Origin: Cylicocyclus nassatus
Lineage: Eukaryota; Nematoda; Chromadorea; Rhabditida; Strongylidae
NCBI GenBank assembly: GCA_958299035.1
Contig: CATQJL010000316.1
Location: 22,607,676 to 22,671,675 of the forward strand
DNA: 64,000 bases
Reading direction: 5' to 3'
A model generated the notes under the pieces. The model saw only the letters and a list, made by a program, of their open reading frames with translations. It did no database searches and was not told where the DNA came from. Shown here one piece after another: positions 1 to 15,697 of the stretch. The position numbers and the translations under genes are program-made. Positions within the stretch are counted from its first letter, which is position 1; each line of letters begins with the position of its first letter.

Positions 1-660
1 TCTTCCTTGATAAATATCTGCCTCTAGCTGTTCATCGTACTCTATCGTATTCTATTTTGATTCCAGAGGTCTTGTAGAGTTTATCTCGTTCAGATTGATT
101 TGTTCACCTATGCATTTGTCCTTTTAATAGTCTCGCAAAATGTCATAGTTCGCACTTATCGCAAGAAATGCTCTGGAAATTCTTTGAAAACACAAAAAAA
201 TGGTAAATAGAAGCAAATCCGAGCGAAATCAGCTGATAGCAGCATGGAGCAGCTGAGAAAAGCTCACAAAAAGTGAGCTTCATATCGCGTAGCAGCGAGG
301 AGCAGCAACGAGCAGCTGGGAGTAGCTAGAAGCAGCGCAGCATCGCTAGCTATAGCGGGTCTGTTTCGCGATGGCTGCAGCAGCTAGGAGCAGCAGCGTC
401 GCTTGGCTGCAATCGATACGCATAAAAAGCGTTGCTGCTAGCAGCGACGCATCGTCAGCTATAGCCACCCATCGTCAGGTATGTATGAAGCCTTAGGCCT
501 AAGACGATCAGCTAGTATATATATAAACGCTGTGTGAGCATGCACTCAAAAAATTACCATAAAAGTGGTATTACATGAACAAAGGTATCTGGTGGGATAA
601 AAAATAGCAAGCGAAACTAAGAGCATAAAATAAATGAGATGACCAAATGTAAAACTGTAC
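1..660. other. Downstream flank or last intron of rsp-7, CAGC-rich
   Basis: No coding exon is recognised here. Positions about 225-500 are unusually rich in AGCAGC/GCTGC words on both strands, with loosely self-complementary blocks, and look like a decayed repeat. The RS-domain exon of the minus-strand SR gene ends at a GTACAG donor at 660, so this stretch is probably its next intron. The protein's C-terminus then lies beyond the left edge. Confidence 0.5.
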
Positions 661-2969
661 CGGCTTCGACTCCTTCGCCTTTCTCTGCTTCTGCTGCGCT
701 TCTTTTCGCGTGATCGACTTCTCTTGCGATCACGCGATTTCGAACGACTGCGACGGCGATCGCGAGACCGCGACTTCGAGCGACTCCTACGTCGGCGTGG
801 TGATCTGCTTTTGCGACGAGGTGACGGCGTGCGGCGACGGCGAAGAGGGGAACGAGAGCGAGATCGTCCATCTTAACTACTTCTTACTATTCTATCCTAC
901 ATGTGCGATGACTTATGAACTCACTTTTTCCCATTCGGATAGCTTCTTCTACCTCCTCCAATGCTTGATCGGCAGATTTGGCTTGCGGCTTTATTATAGC
1001 GACGCGGGAATGTTGAATTCTGGAAGAAACATTCCAACTTTTGTGCAACATTCACAAAACAATAAGTCACACCGAAGAGGTCTGCCTTCATAATCGATGC
1101 CGTTATTCTGAAGAGCAATAGGCACAGAAGTCTGATTGGTAAACTCAATGTAAGCATACGCACAAGGAAGAGAGTCAGGAGCCGTAGCCATTCGCAGATA
1201 CATAACCTTAAGAAACCAGATGAGAAGCAAAACGTCCAGAAAAATGAGCACCAACCTCGCCAACGAACTCGTTGAAGAAATTCAGCACAGCCTGACCATC
1301 TACACCTTTCGGAAGATTTCCCACGTAGATTGTTCTTCTGATTTCTTCAACTTTGTTTAGGTCAGTGTTTCCAGGCAAAGGCGGGTAGGCAGGAAGACCA
1401 AGAGCTTCCATTTGCGGGTCCACTGTAAGCAACTGAAACAGATCGTTGTATAAGCGACATTTTCAAAGTACTGGAGACCGTAAAGTATGTGCAACCAGAG
1501 TGAAAATGAGAAAAATAGCTGCAAGAACGGACGACAGTAGTTGTTGATGAAAGACAAAGCGTATAAAATTACAAAATTGCATTACCACTGATGTTCCATC
1601 CTCAAGCTGCTGTATTTTGTTGGTTACATGAGGAGGTAACTGACGCTGCCCAGCTGTGACTGGACCACCGGAGTTGATGAACGTAGCCTCATCGGGAATA
1701 GCATCTAAAATTCCAATATGTATTAGGACAGCAGCACTTTCTTCATGGTAAAGCCATGTTCTGGAGTTGACACTCCCATAGCGTGCGCCTAGACCTTTCT
1801 TGTGCTTAGAGGTGATCAGCCCATTCCATAATTGCATGCTTGGCAAGAGTGGAAAGGCTCAATCGCTCAAACTGATTGAAAATCCAACACAGAACTTACA
1901 TGTGACGTTTACATCTGAGCACACTTCCGGTAAATTAAATTACCCGCGTTCTAGCAAGGCTGATGGTATCCAAAACACAAGACAAACATAGACGCATCTC
2001 GAAAACCTCTTGAATGAATACTACACTTACTTTGTAAGAATGGAGCGCAAACTATAGCGCGATCAATGAGAACAGTATTCGTAAGATGTTGTCCCACTTC
2101 CACAGCACGATCATCATCGTATTTTATGAACGCACACTTCGAGACCGTAGAAGAGGTAATGTTCATGTCCGATGGGTAAACCTAAAAGATAAAAGGAAAC
2201 TGCGGGTGACAAAGGTTTGCTGTGCTGATAAGTGAACTTGATATGAGCCAAGCAGTGACAATGAAAAGCAGAAAATGGAAGCTTTGCATGAGGCAAATTT
2301 ACAAAAGATTCCTTTAAGGGCCGGGCATAATTCACGCGATTTCAGTCGCGGTACAGAAGATTTCTTTAAAGGCCGGGCATAATTCACGCGATTTCAGTCG
2401 CGACGCGATTTGGCAAAATTCCAACTGTTCATAACTCACTGTAAACACTTTTTGGATGTACAGAAGATAGGGCATTTTATCAAACCACGTAAGTTATACG
2501 CACTATGCATGTGCAATTTGCTAGTGTTGGATCTGATGACTTCTGGCAAATTGCCAAATCGCGTCGCGACTGAGATCGCGTGAAGTATGCCCGACCCTTT
2601 AGACAAACATTTGCAGTCGCAAATGAGTATCAACTAGACTTTATGGTGAAACGTTAGGAAAATGAGTTTGAAAGAACGTCACCCATCCTGTACATACGGT
2701 AAATATTTTGTCAAAAATATTCATAAATCCTTTAGCAAGCACGTAAGTGAGATGCTAATCTGTCATAGACAATACCAGCAATGTATAAAGCGTCAAAGCA
2801 AAAGGTAAAAACATGTACAAAGCATAGAGAAAGTAAAATCACTAACCTTCATTTCTTCAATTCTTCCTATATACTGAAACATAGTGAATATCTGATCCTT
2901 TGTAGCGGTAACGGATATGTTCGAAACTTGTAGGACTTTGATCCTATCCCTTTTGTCGTCCGCCCCCAT
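661..2969 (-). CDS. rsp-7: SREK1/RSP-7-type SR splicing regulator (two RRMs plus RS domain), 3' end outside window
   Basis: Nuclear pre-mRNA splicing regulator of the SREK1 (SFRS12) family; the C. elegans member is RSP-7. Seven exons on the minus strand join in phase: 2969-2847, 2181-2031, 1704-1586, 1432-1256, 1206-1073, 1019-925 and 871-661. Exons 1-2 encode RRM1 (about residues 9-90), with a hallmark AVEVGQHLTNTVLIDRAIV stretch shared with SREK1. Exon 4 carries the inter-RRM linker ending EEIRRTIYVGNL; the RNP2 motif IYVGNL is at residues 166-171, and exon 5 completes RRM2. Exon 6 encodes the conserved HSRVAIIKPQ segment and an acidic helix. Exon 7 is an RS domain of alternating Arg-Ser, Arg-Asp and Arg-Glu. 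ATG 2969 is chosen because a T-rich 3' splice site ends 4 nt upstream. The intron at 1207-1255 is only 49 bp. The exon 7 donor at 660 implies more coding sequence off the left edge. Family assignment is firm; exact orthology is inferred. Confidence 0.92.
2314..2602. repeat. GGGCCGGGCAT foldback MITE, copy 1 (terminus duplicated)
   Basis: Terminal inverted repeats read AGGGCCGGGCATA..TTCACGCGATTTCAGTCGCG on the left and the complement on the right, ending at 2600. The left terminus occurs twice in tandem (about 2311-2361 and 2363-2412). It lies in the first intron of rsp-7. Related copies lie at 11956-12190 and 19134-19340. No open frame, so a non-autonomous DNA element is inferred. Confidence 0.75.
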
Positions 2970-2975
2970 TTTTCT
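2970..2975 (-). promoter_or_regulatory. Likely spliced-leader trans-splice acceptor of rsp-7
   Basis: On the minus strand CTCTTGCAG is followed by AAAA and then the ATG at 2969. A 3' splice site this close to the start, with no convincing upstream exon, is the nematode pattern for spliced-leader addition. The mature leader would leave a 4-nt gene-encoded 5' UTR. Confidence 0.6.
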
Positions 2976-4678
2976 GCAAGAGGTTAAACGATAAAGAAGC
3001 GGGTTGCTCATACGACGACAATTATTCGACCGGAAATAAGAGACATTTAGCAGCACATTTCCACATCCTTTAGCTGAGAAAGCAGAGACCTTTCTACAGT
3101 ACATTTTACTAAAACATATCTCTTTCATGAAGCCAACAGTTTTCATCAATGGGCAAATTTTGCTAGATTTAAACACAAGCATATTACTCCGGCAGGAGGC
3201 AGCATTCGGGCAGATATTTGAGGTAAATCCGTTAAGTTTTGGACCGTTAGGAGTGTCAAGAATAGAACTGTGCTCCTCAGTGTACAGAAATGTCGATCAT
3301 TTTCGCTCAGAGAGGACAAGGGGTCTTCATCTAAGTGATTGATAAATTGGCTGTGACATCTTCACAACTTAACGTTTCTCACATGGCATTAATGGCGATT
3401 TCAACACTTCAAATGGTTCTGAAGCACCCGAAAGACTCCATCTCCAAGGTTTACAAAGTGATAGACTACTAGGTTGCAAACTGCCTATGTACTTCCCAAA
3501 CAAAACAAAAAACAAGAAACAGAGCATATTTTATGTGCTCCTGGTTGTTGTTTAGTTCTCTTTTTATTTCGTTTGATGCAGCTCCTGTAACTTGCAATCA
3601 AAGTCCACATTTTGTGGTCCAGTGTGGTTAGACACCACTTCCTCTCCAAGTCCAAAACTTCTTGAGTCTCCGTAACAAAATAGAGCAATTGATACAGCTT
3701 CCCAAATTCTAATTCAGTCCCTTTTGAGGTGCGAGGCCTGCAGACTTCAGCGAAAATTGGAAAATGACTCGAAAATTATCTAGTGCACTCTTCTGATGTG
3801 ATTTTTCGAACTGATTTCTTTAGATTTTGAAAATAAGTCTCTTTTTAAGATGTTTTGTAGTCTCAACTTGTGACTCTGTGAGTTAGGAAGTTACAAGCTG
3901 ATACCACAACCAGCGGGGTGCCTCGACTTCGTCGCCTATAACCCAAAACCGGACCATACCCGATAAAAGTAATCAAAGCAGCGAAAACAAGTTTCGAAAG
4001 AAAAAACAACAATAATAAAAATGTGAGACAACTCTGCATTTCGAATTGATTTCGTTTTGGAAGTTTGCCGCAAACGATTCCGTGCTGGGACCCCTCGATT
4101 TCGCGGACGAGTTGCCCACATTAGGCTTTCGCCAAATTTAACTTTTTCGAATTTGGGCTCGTTTCAAAGTTGAATGCTTTTTTCTCGTTACAAGCTTCTT
4201 TATTGTCAGTTTGTAGCAACCATTATGATTTCATACTTCATTTGCATTTGGGAGAAATTGAGAGTTTGAGATGGCGTCTGAAATGCTTTTTGATCAGTGA
4301 AGTGAGAGGTGGAACTAAGAAACAGTCAAAACGAATTTGTATTTCATTCGAAAATGCAGCTAGGCGAAGTTTGGTGTGAATGAACAGAGTTCCAAACATA
4401 CTAGAAATAGCTGAATTTCTTGAGTCAAAATATAAAGCTTTTGCATCTAGGGAAGTGTTCCTCATTTCTGATCTCTTTCTTATATTCTCTCCTTTAAAAA
4501 AGATTCGTACATATACTGCCATTTTGATCATCGCCGTATGACCCATAGCGCGAATTCCAAAATAAGCAGGACTTCCTCGCCTAGCCCTTCGTTGTTGATG
4601 TAGTCGAATATTCTAGTCTCTTCTGAGTTAACCGCACATATGGCGTCAATCACTGTATCAACTCAAGTTCTTTTCTTC
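2976..4678. other. Divergent intergenic region between rsp-7 and snu-13
   Basis: 1.7 kb between two oppositely transcribed splicing genes. No conserved coding frame, tRNA or clear foldback is recognised. It must hold the promoters of both genes, probably with outron sequence upstream of each trans-splice site. No specific transcription-factor site can be supported by eye. Confidence 0.5.
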
Positions 4679-4694
4679 AGAAGAATAGAAAAAA
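4679..4694 (+). promoter_or_regulatory. Likely trans-splice acceptor and 14-nt 5' UTR of snu-13
   Basis: TTCTTTTCTTCAG ends at 4680 and is followed by 14 A-rich nucleotides before the ATG at 4695. The strong pyrimidine tract without an upstream coding exon suggests spliced-leader addition. Confidence 0.65.
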
Positions 4695-5133
4695 ATGGCC
4701 GATGATGGAGTCAATCCGAAGGCCTATCCACTCGCCGATACCCAACTTTCGCAGAAGCTTCTTGATCTTGTGCAGCAAGCTATGAATTATAAGCAGCTCA
4801 AGAAGGGGGCCAATGAGGCTACTAAAACTCTGAACAGAGGAATTGCTGAGGTAACTATACTTGTGAATAATTGTTCCTTCACCTTTAATCTTTGCTGATT
4901 AGGTCATCATCATGGCAGCGGACGCAGAGCCTTTGGAAATCATTCTCCACCTTCCGCTGCTCTGCGAAGATAAGAACGTTCCATATGTTTTTGTTCGAAG
5001 CAAAGCTGCTCTTGGACGTGCTTGTGGCGTTACCCGTCCCGTTATTGCCGTATCCATTACTCAGAATGAAGGATCTCAGCTAAAATCTCAGATTCAGAAG
5101 CTCAAGGAAGATGTAGAAAAGCTTCTTATCTAA
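4695..5133 (+). CDS. snu-13: SNU13 / NHP2L1 (15.5K) K-turn-binding RNP protein, complete
   Basis: L7Ae-family protein that binds the kink-turn of U4 snRNA in the U4/U6.U5 tri-snRNP and of box C/D snoRNAs in the nucleus and nucleolus. Two exons, 4695-4850 and 4903-5133, are split by a 52-bp GTAACT..TTAG intron in phase 0. They give 128 residues, the usual length of eukaryotic SNU13. Near-invariant family stretches are visible: [10 protein letters not shown] at the N-terminus, [14 protein letters not shown] (residues 36-49) with K-turn contacts N40, E41 and K44, [19 protein letters not shown], and [12 protein letters not shown]. The C-terminal helix is slightly diverged ([11 protein letters not shown]). 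The gene is intact. AATAAA lies 99 nt past the stop. Confidence 0.97.
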
Positions 5134-5231
5134 TCAGTTGTTACTTGTTACTTTCGTGTTGTGTACTTTTATTGTTACTTTGCATAGTTATTTGTTGTTT
5201 TCGATAGTTAATTGCATCGGCGAGTGGGAAC

Positions 5232-5237
5232 AATAAA
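5232..5237 (+). terminator. Poly(A) signal AATAAA of snu-13
   Basis: A canonical AATAAA lies about 100 nt after the snu-13 stop codon, a normal 3' UTR length for a nematode gene. Confidence 0.75.
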
Positions 5238-5870
5238 GCCAGTGAAACTGGTGTTTTGGAGGTGTCTCAGATGTTTAGTACAAGAATCTAATGCCCTACC
5301 ATACCCTATTAGACTGTCAAAAGACATCATGGCGGAAATTCAGAGAACTTTCTGAAATTTATCTAGTCTAGATCTAGAATAACATGACCCAGTTGATTCA
5401 GGGCTTTCATCTTTGGAAAAAAGTATTATTTGAACTGAGGGTCTTCCATCGTGCTATTCCTGTGATTCCTGCAATTGCTGTTCCTGTGAATGCTGCTAGT
5501 CCCGTAACAGTGAATATTGCGAAAAACAATGTATACGGAAGCTCGCTAAACGCTCCCTAGTGCGGCACATCGGAAGTCGAAAATTAACAAGAACTGCAGG
5601 AATTACTGGAGTCGCAGGAATACTGGAATAGTATGGCCGGTCCCAGAGGAACCACGTAAACTCGCAGATATACTTTGATGTGTCGACATCTATCTCTGTC
5701 CGTTCTTCCAGCATAAGTGTTTTGAACTGTGATTGAATCTCATCTCATGGTTTTCTCTTGAGAAAAAAAGCGTAGTTTTGCAATAGACTGTGTATAGGGC
5801 GCTCGATCGCGATAGAGTAGGCGGATCACTGGTCCACCTCTCATGACTCCTTCCATTATCAGGGATGTAG
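5238..5870. other. Intergenic, nothing recognised
   Basis: Between snu-13 and the next repeat. It contains loosely self-complementary CCTGTGATTCCTGC/GCAGGAATTAC words near 5460-5640 but no supported gene. Confidence 0.4.
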
Positions 5871-6206
5871 CAGACCGCGCTGGTACCCGTCCGAATCCGC
5901 CCGAACCCGCCTAAATACGTCCGTATCCGCCCAAACCCGCCCGAATACGTGCGAACTCGCCCAAATACGTCCGAATCCGCCCGAGCCCGTCTGAACGCCG
6001 GAACTGCCAAAGCGCCAGATATACGTCGAGCTACATGTGACTAAGATAGATTCATGCACCACGCGCGCAGTATTCCACGGGTGCTCCAATATGCCAATTA
6101 CGCATATCTGCTGGCTTTGGCAGTTCCGACGTTTAGACGGGTTCGGGCGGGTTTGGGCGTATTCGGACGTAATTGGGCGGATTTGGACGGGTACCGGCGC
6201 GGTCTG
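5871..6206. repeat. Foldback element built on a CGCCCGAATACG tandem motif
   Basis: The ends are inverted copies (CAGACCGCGCTGGTACCCGT.. and its complement ..ACGGGTACCGGCGCGGTCTG). Each arm runs through many variants of a 12-bp unit CGCCCGAATACG/CGTCCGAATCCG and then AACTGCCAAAGC. The left arm (to about 6036) has more units than the right (from about 6099), so the repeats changed number after insertion. Confidence 0.75.
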
Positions 6207-6251
6207 AACGATCCCTCATATAAGAAAACGCGTTTTATCTAGAGCTTCGAG

Positions 6252-11209
<4,958 letters not shown>

Positions 11210-11955
11210 ATATCAAGATATATCTTACCCAAGTCTTTCAAAAGTATGTGTTGAGGTTTCCAGCGGATTTATGGATATATATATCACTGGTAGGGGCTGG
11301 CTTCAATCTAGATTGCCTAGAACGAATCACAATGTTACCCTGTTATACCACCTTGTTACTCTATAGGAACTTAGAGGAAAGTTTCGGGTCCTCAGGGGCT
11401 GAATTTCACCTCACAAGGAACTAAACAATCTAGAGGCTTGGTCTAGGCTAATCAAATTCGCTGGCTTGAAATATAAAATTTATTTCTTGACGTGAAAGTT
11501 CGTTTATAAATTGTGTCAGGTATATAGTGACAGTTGTATTTTCAATCTTCCTTGAAAGGTGACTACGCCGTCTACAACCTACAGATTTGTGAAAAATCAT
11601 GAAAAGTTAGCTAATGAAAGCAGAGTGCTCGAAAACCATGCTGCACAACTTTTCAGATTTTTTGGACTTTTTTGAAGCAGCTATTTTACAGTGGCGCAAA
11701 GTGCTAAAAGTTCTTATCGTAGTTGTACAGTAACGAAAAATGTTTTCCTTTTCATTCTGTGCTGTAAATTTAATGAAGCCAGCTCTACGAACTGTTATCC
11801 ATAGGTCCATTAAAGTAAAAACGTCAAGTTGAGATTATCTGCAATCAAATAACGGGCACATACAGTTAAAATAACCTGTAAATCCTCAAAGCAATTTTTC
11901 AGAGAGGGGAATTTATCATAACTACACAGCTTTGAGTGAGCGAATGCTTGCAATT
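11210..11955. other. Nothing recognised
   Basis: AT-rich sequence after the THAP-like gene's last proposed exon. No conserved frame, foldback or RNA gene was seen. Confidence 0.4.
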
Positions 11956-12190
11956 TAAGGGCCGGGCATACTTCACGCGATTTCAGTCGCGACGCGATTT
12001 GGCAATTCGCCAGAAGTCTTCGGATCCAACATTAGCAAACTGCACATGCATAGTGTGTATAACTTACGTAACCTGATGAAATGCCCTATCTTCTGTACAT
12101 TTATAATGTGCTTTCAATGAGTTGTGGACACCTGGAATATTGCCAAATCACCTCGAGATTGAAATCGCTTGAAGTATGCCCGGTCCTTTA
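11956..12190. repeat. GGGCCGGGCAT foldback MITE, copy 2
   Basis: The left end AAGGGCCGGGCATACTTCAC.. and the right end ..GAAGTATGCCCGGTCCTTT are inverted. The interior GCATAGTGTGTATAACTTACG is shared, inverted, with copy 1 in the rsp-7 intron. Confidence 0.8.
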
Positions 12191-13069
12191 CTCGTGTATT
12201 GGTAATGTTGGAATGATCATTATGAATGTGACATCCTTCATTTGCCGGGATCTTATAGGGGGAGTGCGGTATTCACAAAATGAAATTCTCATGAGCTTTA
12301 ACAAACTGATAAATGGTGCTCATCGAAATCGTAATACCTAAAGATGCCGACTTTAGCTTCATATTCCTTGAGCAATCGTAGTACCAATAGGCTCAAATTC
12401 ATGAAGCCCTATTTACTATTATAGCATGTATCTCTTGTCAGTTCCGCTATGCCTTGAACGTATTCCGAATTATAATTAGAACAGATGATTTCTTTATGGG
12501 AGATCCAGAATTATTTTTGAGCTTTCTTCGACAGCAAAACATTGTAAATTCATTTTATATTTTCTATTGTGTAAAATTGTGACATATTATTATTGCTATT
12601 TTGTATATTCTCGCTGTATAATAAAATTGTGTAACAAAATTTCCTTCCGAGCCCCCCAATACTCTCGCATGTGTTTACAGTGTAGATTTCCCGCTCAATA
12701 TGGTGCTTGCAGCGACGCAATTTTGCGGTATAATTAGCGCGTGAAGAAATAACCACACCAGTAATCCCGGAATCCGCAGAATCTTGCACTCAAGCACACT
12801 GTATGGTCGGAAGAACCAGCTAAACTGTATGTTTAAGTTGATTGAGTAGCCTAAAATGGAAAAGTTACAGCTGCACACATTCTACAGTTTGAGTTATATT
12901 TTCATGAACTATATGCTATTGCATACACTTTAATAATTTTTTTCGGTTTATAGATTGCAAAGTATGAATTTTTTGTGAGGAAGATATAAGCTCGTAATTG
13001 ATTTAGAGTGATTTCAGAAAAGATTGAAAGGACCTTCCGTTCTTCATCGTAGACTTTTCTTACAAGAAA
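12191..13069. other. AT-rich stretch with one decayed repeat
   Basis: Around 12715-12790, GCGTGAAGAAATAACCACAC and neighbouring words match the repeat at about 9985-10040. Otherwise nothing is supported. Confidence 0.35.
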
Positions 13070-13510
13070 GGCTCGTTTGGTCGAAATGGCCTTTTTACAT
13101 GAAATTGACACTACTATAAAGAGCATCGAACGCTGATTTCAAATCTGCCTTATCTATTTGCCGAGCGCCCTTGGACGTCGAGTTATAAGCATTTTTCTGA
13201 GTTGAAAAATTGAATGCATAATTAGAACAAAGTTGGTCGGAATTGCCCAGATGGTCCGATGTTGATTATCAGAGCACTCCATGTGAAGAATAGCTTCTGT
13301 CCAAAACATCATACTTGAAATTGCTTTATTTGGTCGCTGAAAAGGCCGTAAAATTCGATTTTGCTCAGAGCATGCGTTCAATTTTCGCACCAAGAAAATA
13401 TTGTAATTCGGCATGCAGAGACGCTTGGCAGATAATGAAATCAGATTTGAAATCACCTTTCGATGCGCTTTAAAGTGGTATAAGACTCATCTGGAAAGGC
13501 CACTTCGACT
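13070..13510. repeat. GTTTGGTC..GGCCTTT foldback family, copy 1
   Basis: CTCGTTTGGTCGAAATGGCC at the left is inverted as GGCCACTTCGACTGAT.. at the right. AATCTGCCTTATCTATTTGCC pairs with GGCAGATAATGAAATCAGATT. The same architecture and sequence occur at 48081-48520. Confidence 0.65.
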
Positions 13511-15679
13511 GATCGGACCTCCCTTGTTAGATAAATAATGTTTTTCAGCACCTACATCCAGTGAAGAAGGAAATAATTGGTTGAAATAAATTTAAAAATT
13601 GATAACCTATTTTTTGGAGGTTCGATCTGCATGAATTTATCTTATCAATAAAGCAGGTTTCCAAAATCAAGGTCATATAAACAGTTTATTAGGCTTTTAG
13701 CATTTTAGCAGCCTGAATTTTTAGTTATGTTTGCTTCATTAGCTTGTATCGCTGCGTTACGCTGAGGCCCATGATTTACCGCTATGAAATCAAGACAAAA
13801 TTCCTAATTCACGTAAATTAAACAAAGTGGAGAGGGGACTTTGATTAGACGCTGGCAACTACTCTTTCTAGTTTAGTCGAAGTTGCGCGATACCAAAGAT
13901 TAGTACGTATTTTGCACTAATTCTCATATCTCGGCGCTTAGTCAGTATCAGCGGAGTATTATCAGCGGAAATTGATAAGATGAAAGCACGACATAATATC
14001 AAAAAATTAGGCAGTATATCTAGTTCCGGGAAGGATAAATATTTTTTTAGCATTAGAAAAGTCTAAAGAGCTACAGGTTGACATACTCTATTGAACCATC
14101 TTCTTGATCATTCAGAAATCTATTCAATCGATAATGATTGCACGAAGAGCCACACAGAAGAGCTCTTGTGGTTGTTGGAGGGAAATGAACAACAGGACAA
14201 GTGTGTACGAGCTCCTTTGCAAGCAGATTGAGCTATACATCTGGAACGATTTTGATAGCACAGTTTAGCGATTGGCGATCAGTGTAGTGTCTCTGCGGCA
14301 GTGGCAACATTTGCGCGAAAGAAAATGCCGTTGTCAATGCGGACTACTTACTTGCGACTTGCGCTCTAAAAATGACCTTTAGATTGTGCAAGAAATAATG
14401 TCCTTACCTATGCCACCAAGGCATGTGAGAAAAAAAAACGCCTTTGGAACGCCGTTCGACAGATTGAAGCAAGCTGTACAAAATAATGGCCAAAGATCCA
14501 GAATCTTTGATCGACGTAAATTGACGAAATCCGTCAAACTACGTCAAAATCGGATCTTTGCCCGTTGAATTCATATAAGCAAGTAGGGGATTCATATATG
14601 CACTTGCTGATTTCTCGCGCTAGAATCTCAAAAAAAAAACGACTAACGAAAAATGGCCAACTCCGTAAACTCTTACGTAAAACGTAAACTCTTTCCAGTT
14701 TAGGTATCGTAACTACGAGATTCCAGAGGCCTGTGAAACTACAGCCTAATTGTGCTTTGAATCTCGAGAAAAATCACTTTTAGTATTATGAAGCTGTAAG
14801 CCACGAGCATAGTTTTTGCACCAACTTAATCTCATGGGAAATGTAAGAACCCTACATTAATCATTTCTGCTAGGCTATAGTCTTAACAGATCATTTTTTG
14901 AGCCACTGAAAATGGTTGTTCGTTGCAATTTAATTATTTCTTTAATGTCTCTCTTTAAAAAGAGCTAACCATAAAGTAAGTAACGAACTAAATTTCCGTG
15001 CTTGAGCAGCATTGAAGGCAACAGGTCTACACGCATGTCATGTCGTAAGTTAATATGTGCATTCTCACATAACATGCACTTTGCCCGTCAAAGAACGTCG
15101 TCAAGCATTTTCTTGATTAGATTCAGTGAGTGTTGTCCTTGATTTTTGATCACTAGACAAGGACTGAGGAGTTCCACAAAATATTCATCCATAAACAACA
15201 AAATCTTAAATTTCACGGACTATTCGAATTTTGTGTGTATCTGCACGTATCAAGTTTCAACTTGTTGATTTCACTTGCACTTCAAAACGCATCACAATAG
15301 AGTTCACAAATAATCTAATTATTTTTTGGATTTTGAACTTGCGCCATTCGCGATTTCCGCGTTTATGACGTTGTTGCAATAAATCAAACGCACATCTATG
15401 CACTATGATTAATTATCAGAAATTCGGAACCGTGGCAGCACTTCAGCGCTTTGCTCTAGATAAGCGAGTCGTCCGGCGGTGCATGCACCGCCCTTTCGCT
15501 CGGTTTCGTCACCAAGGAGTTTTTCCGCATTGTCTACGCGTGTTCGGGTTTCTAAGAAGTCATGTTCTTGGGCAGAGGCCCCCAAGATTGCTGTCAATCA
15601 GACCTCCCAAAGCTTTGTCAACACTTGCTTCTTAGCTGTCAATCACATCTAATTATCGCACGTAATTTGGTTGCTTTTT
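13511..15679. other. Upstream flank of the LACT gene, nothing recognised
   Basis: 2.2 kb of AT-rich sequence. A short self-complementary stretch (AAAGATCCAGAATCTTTG..CGGATCTTTG, about 14492-14562) is present. The LACT promoter or outron must lie here, but no discrete element can be called. Confidence 0.4.
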
Positions 15680-15697
15680 AGGCTTCCCCCACCTGTG
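15680..15697 (+). promoter_or_regulatory. Likely trans-splice acceptor of the LACT gene
   Basis: GGTTGCTTTTTAG ends at 15681 and is followed by 16 nt before the ATG at 15698. No upstream coding exon fits, so spliced-leader addition is the simplest reading. Confidence 0.55.
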
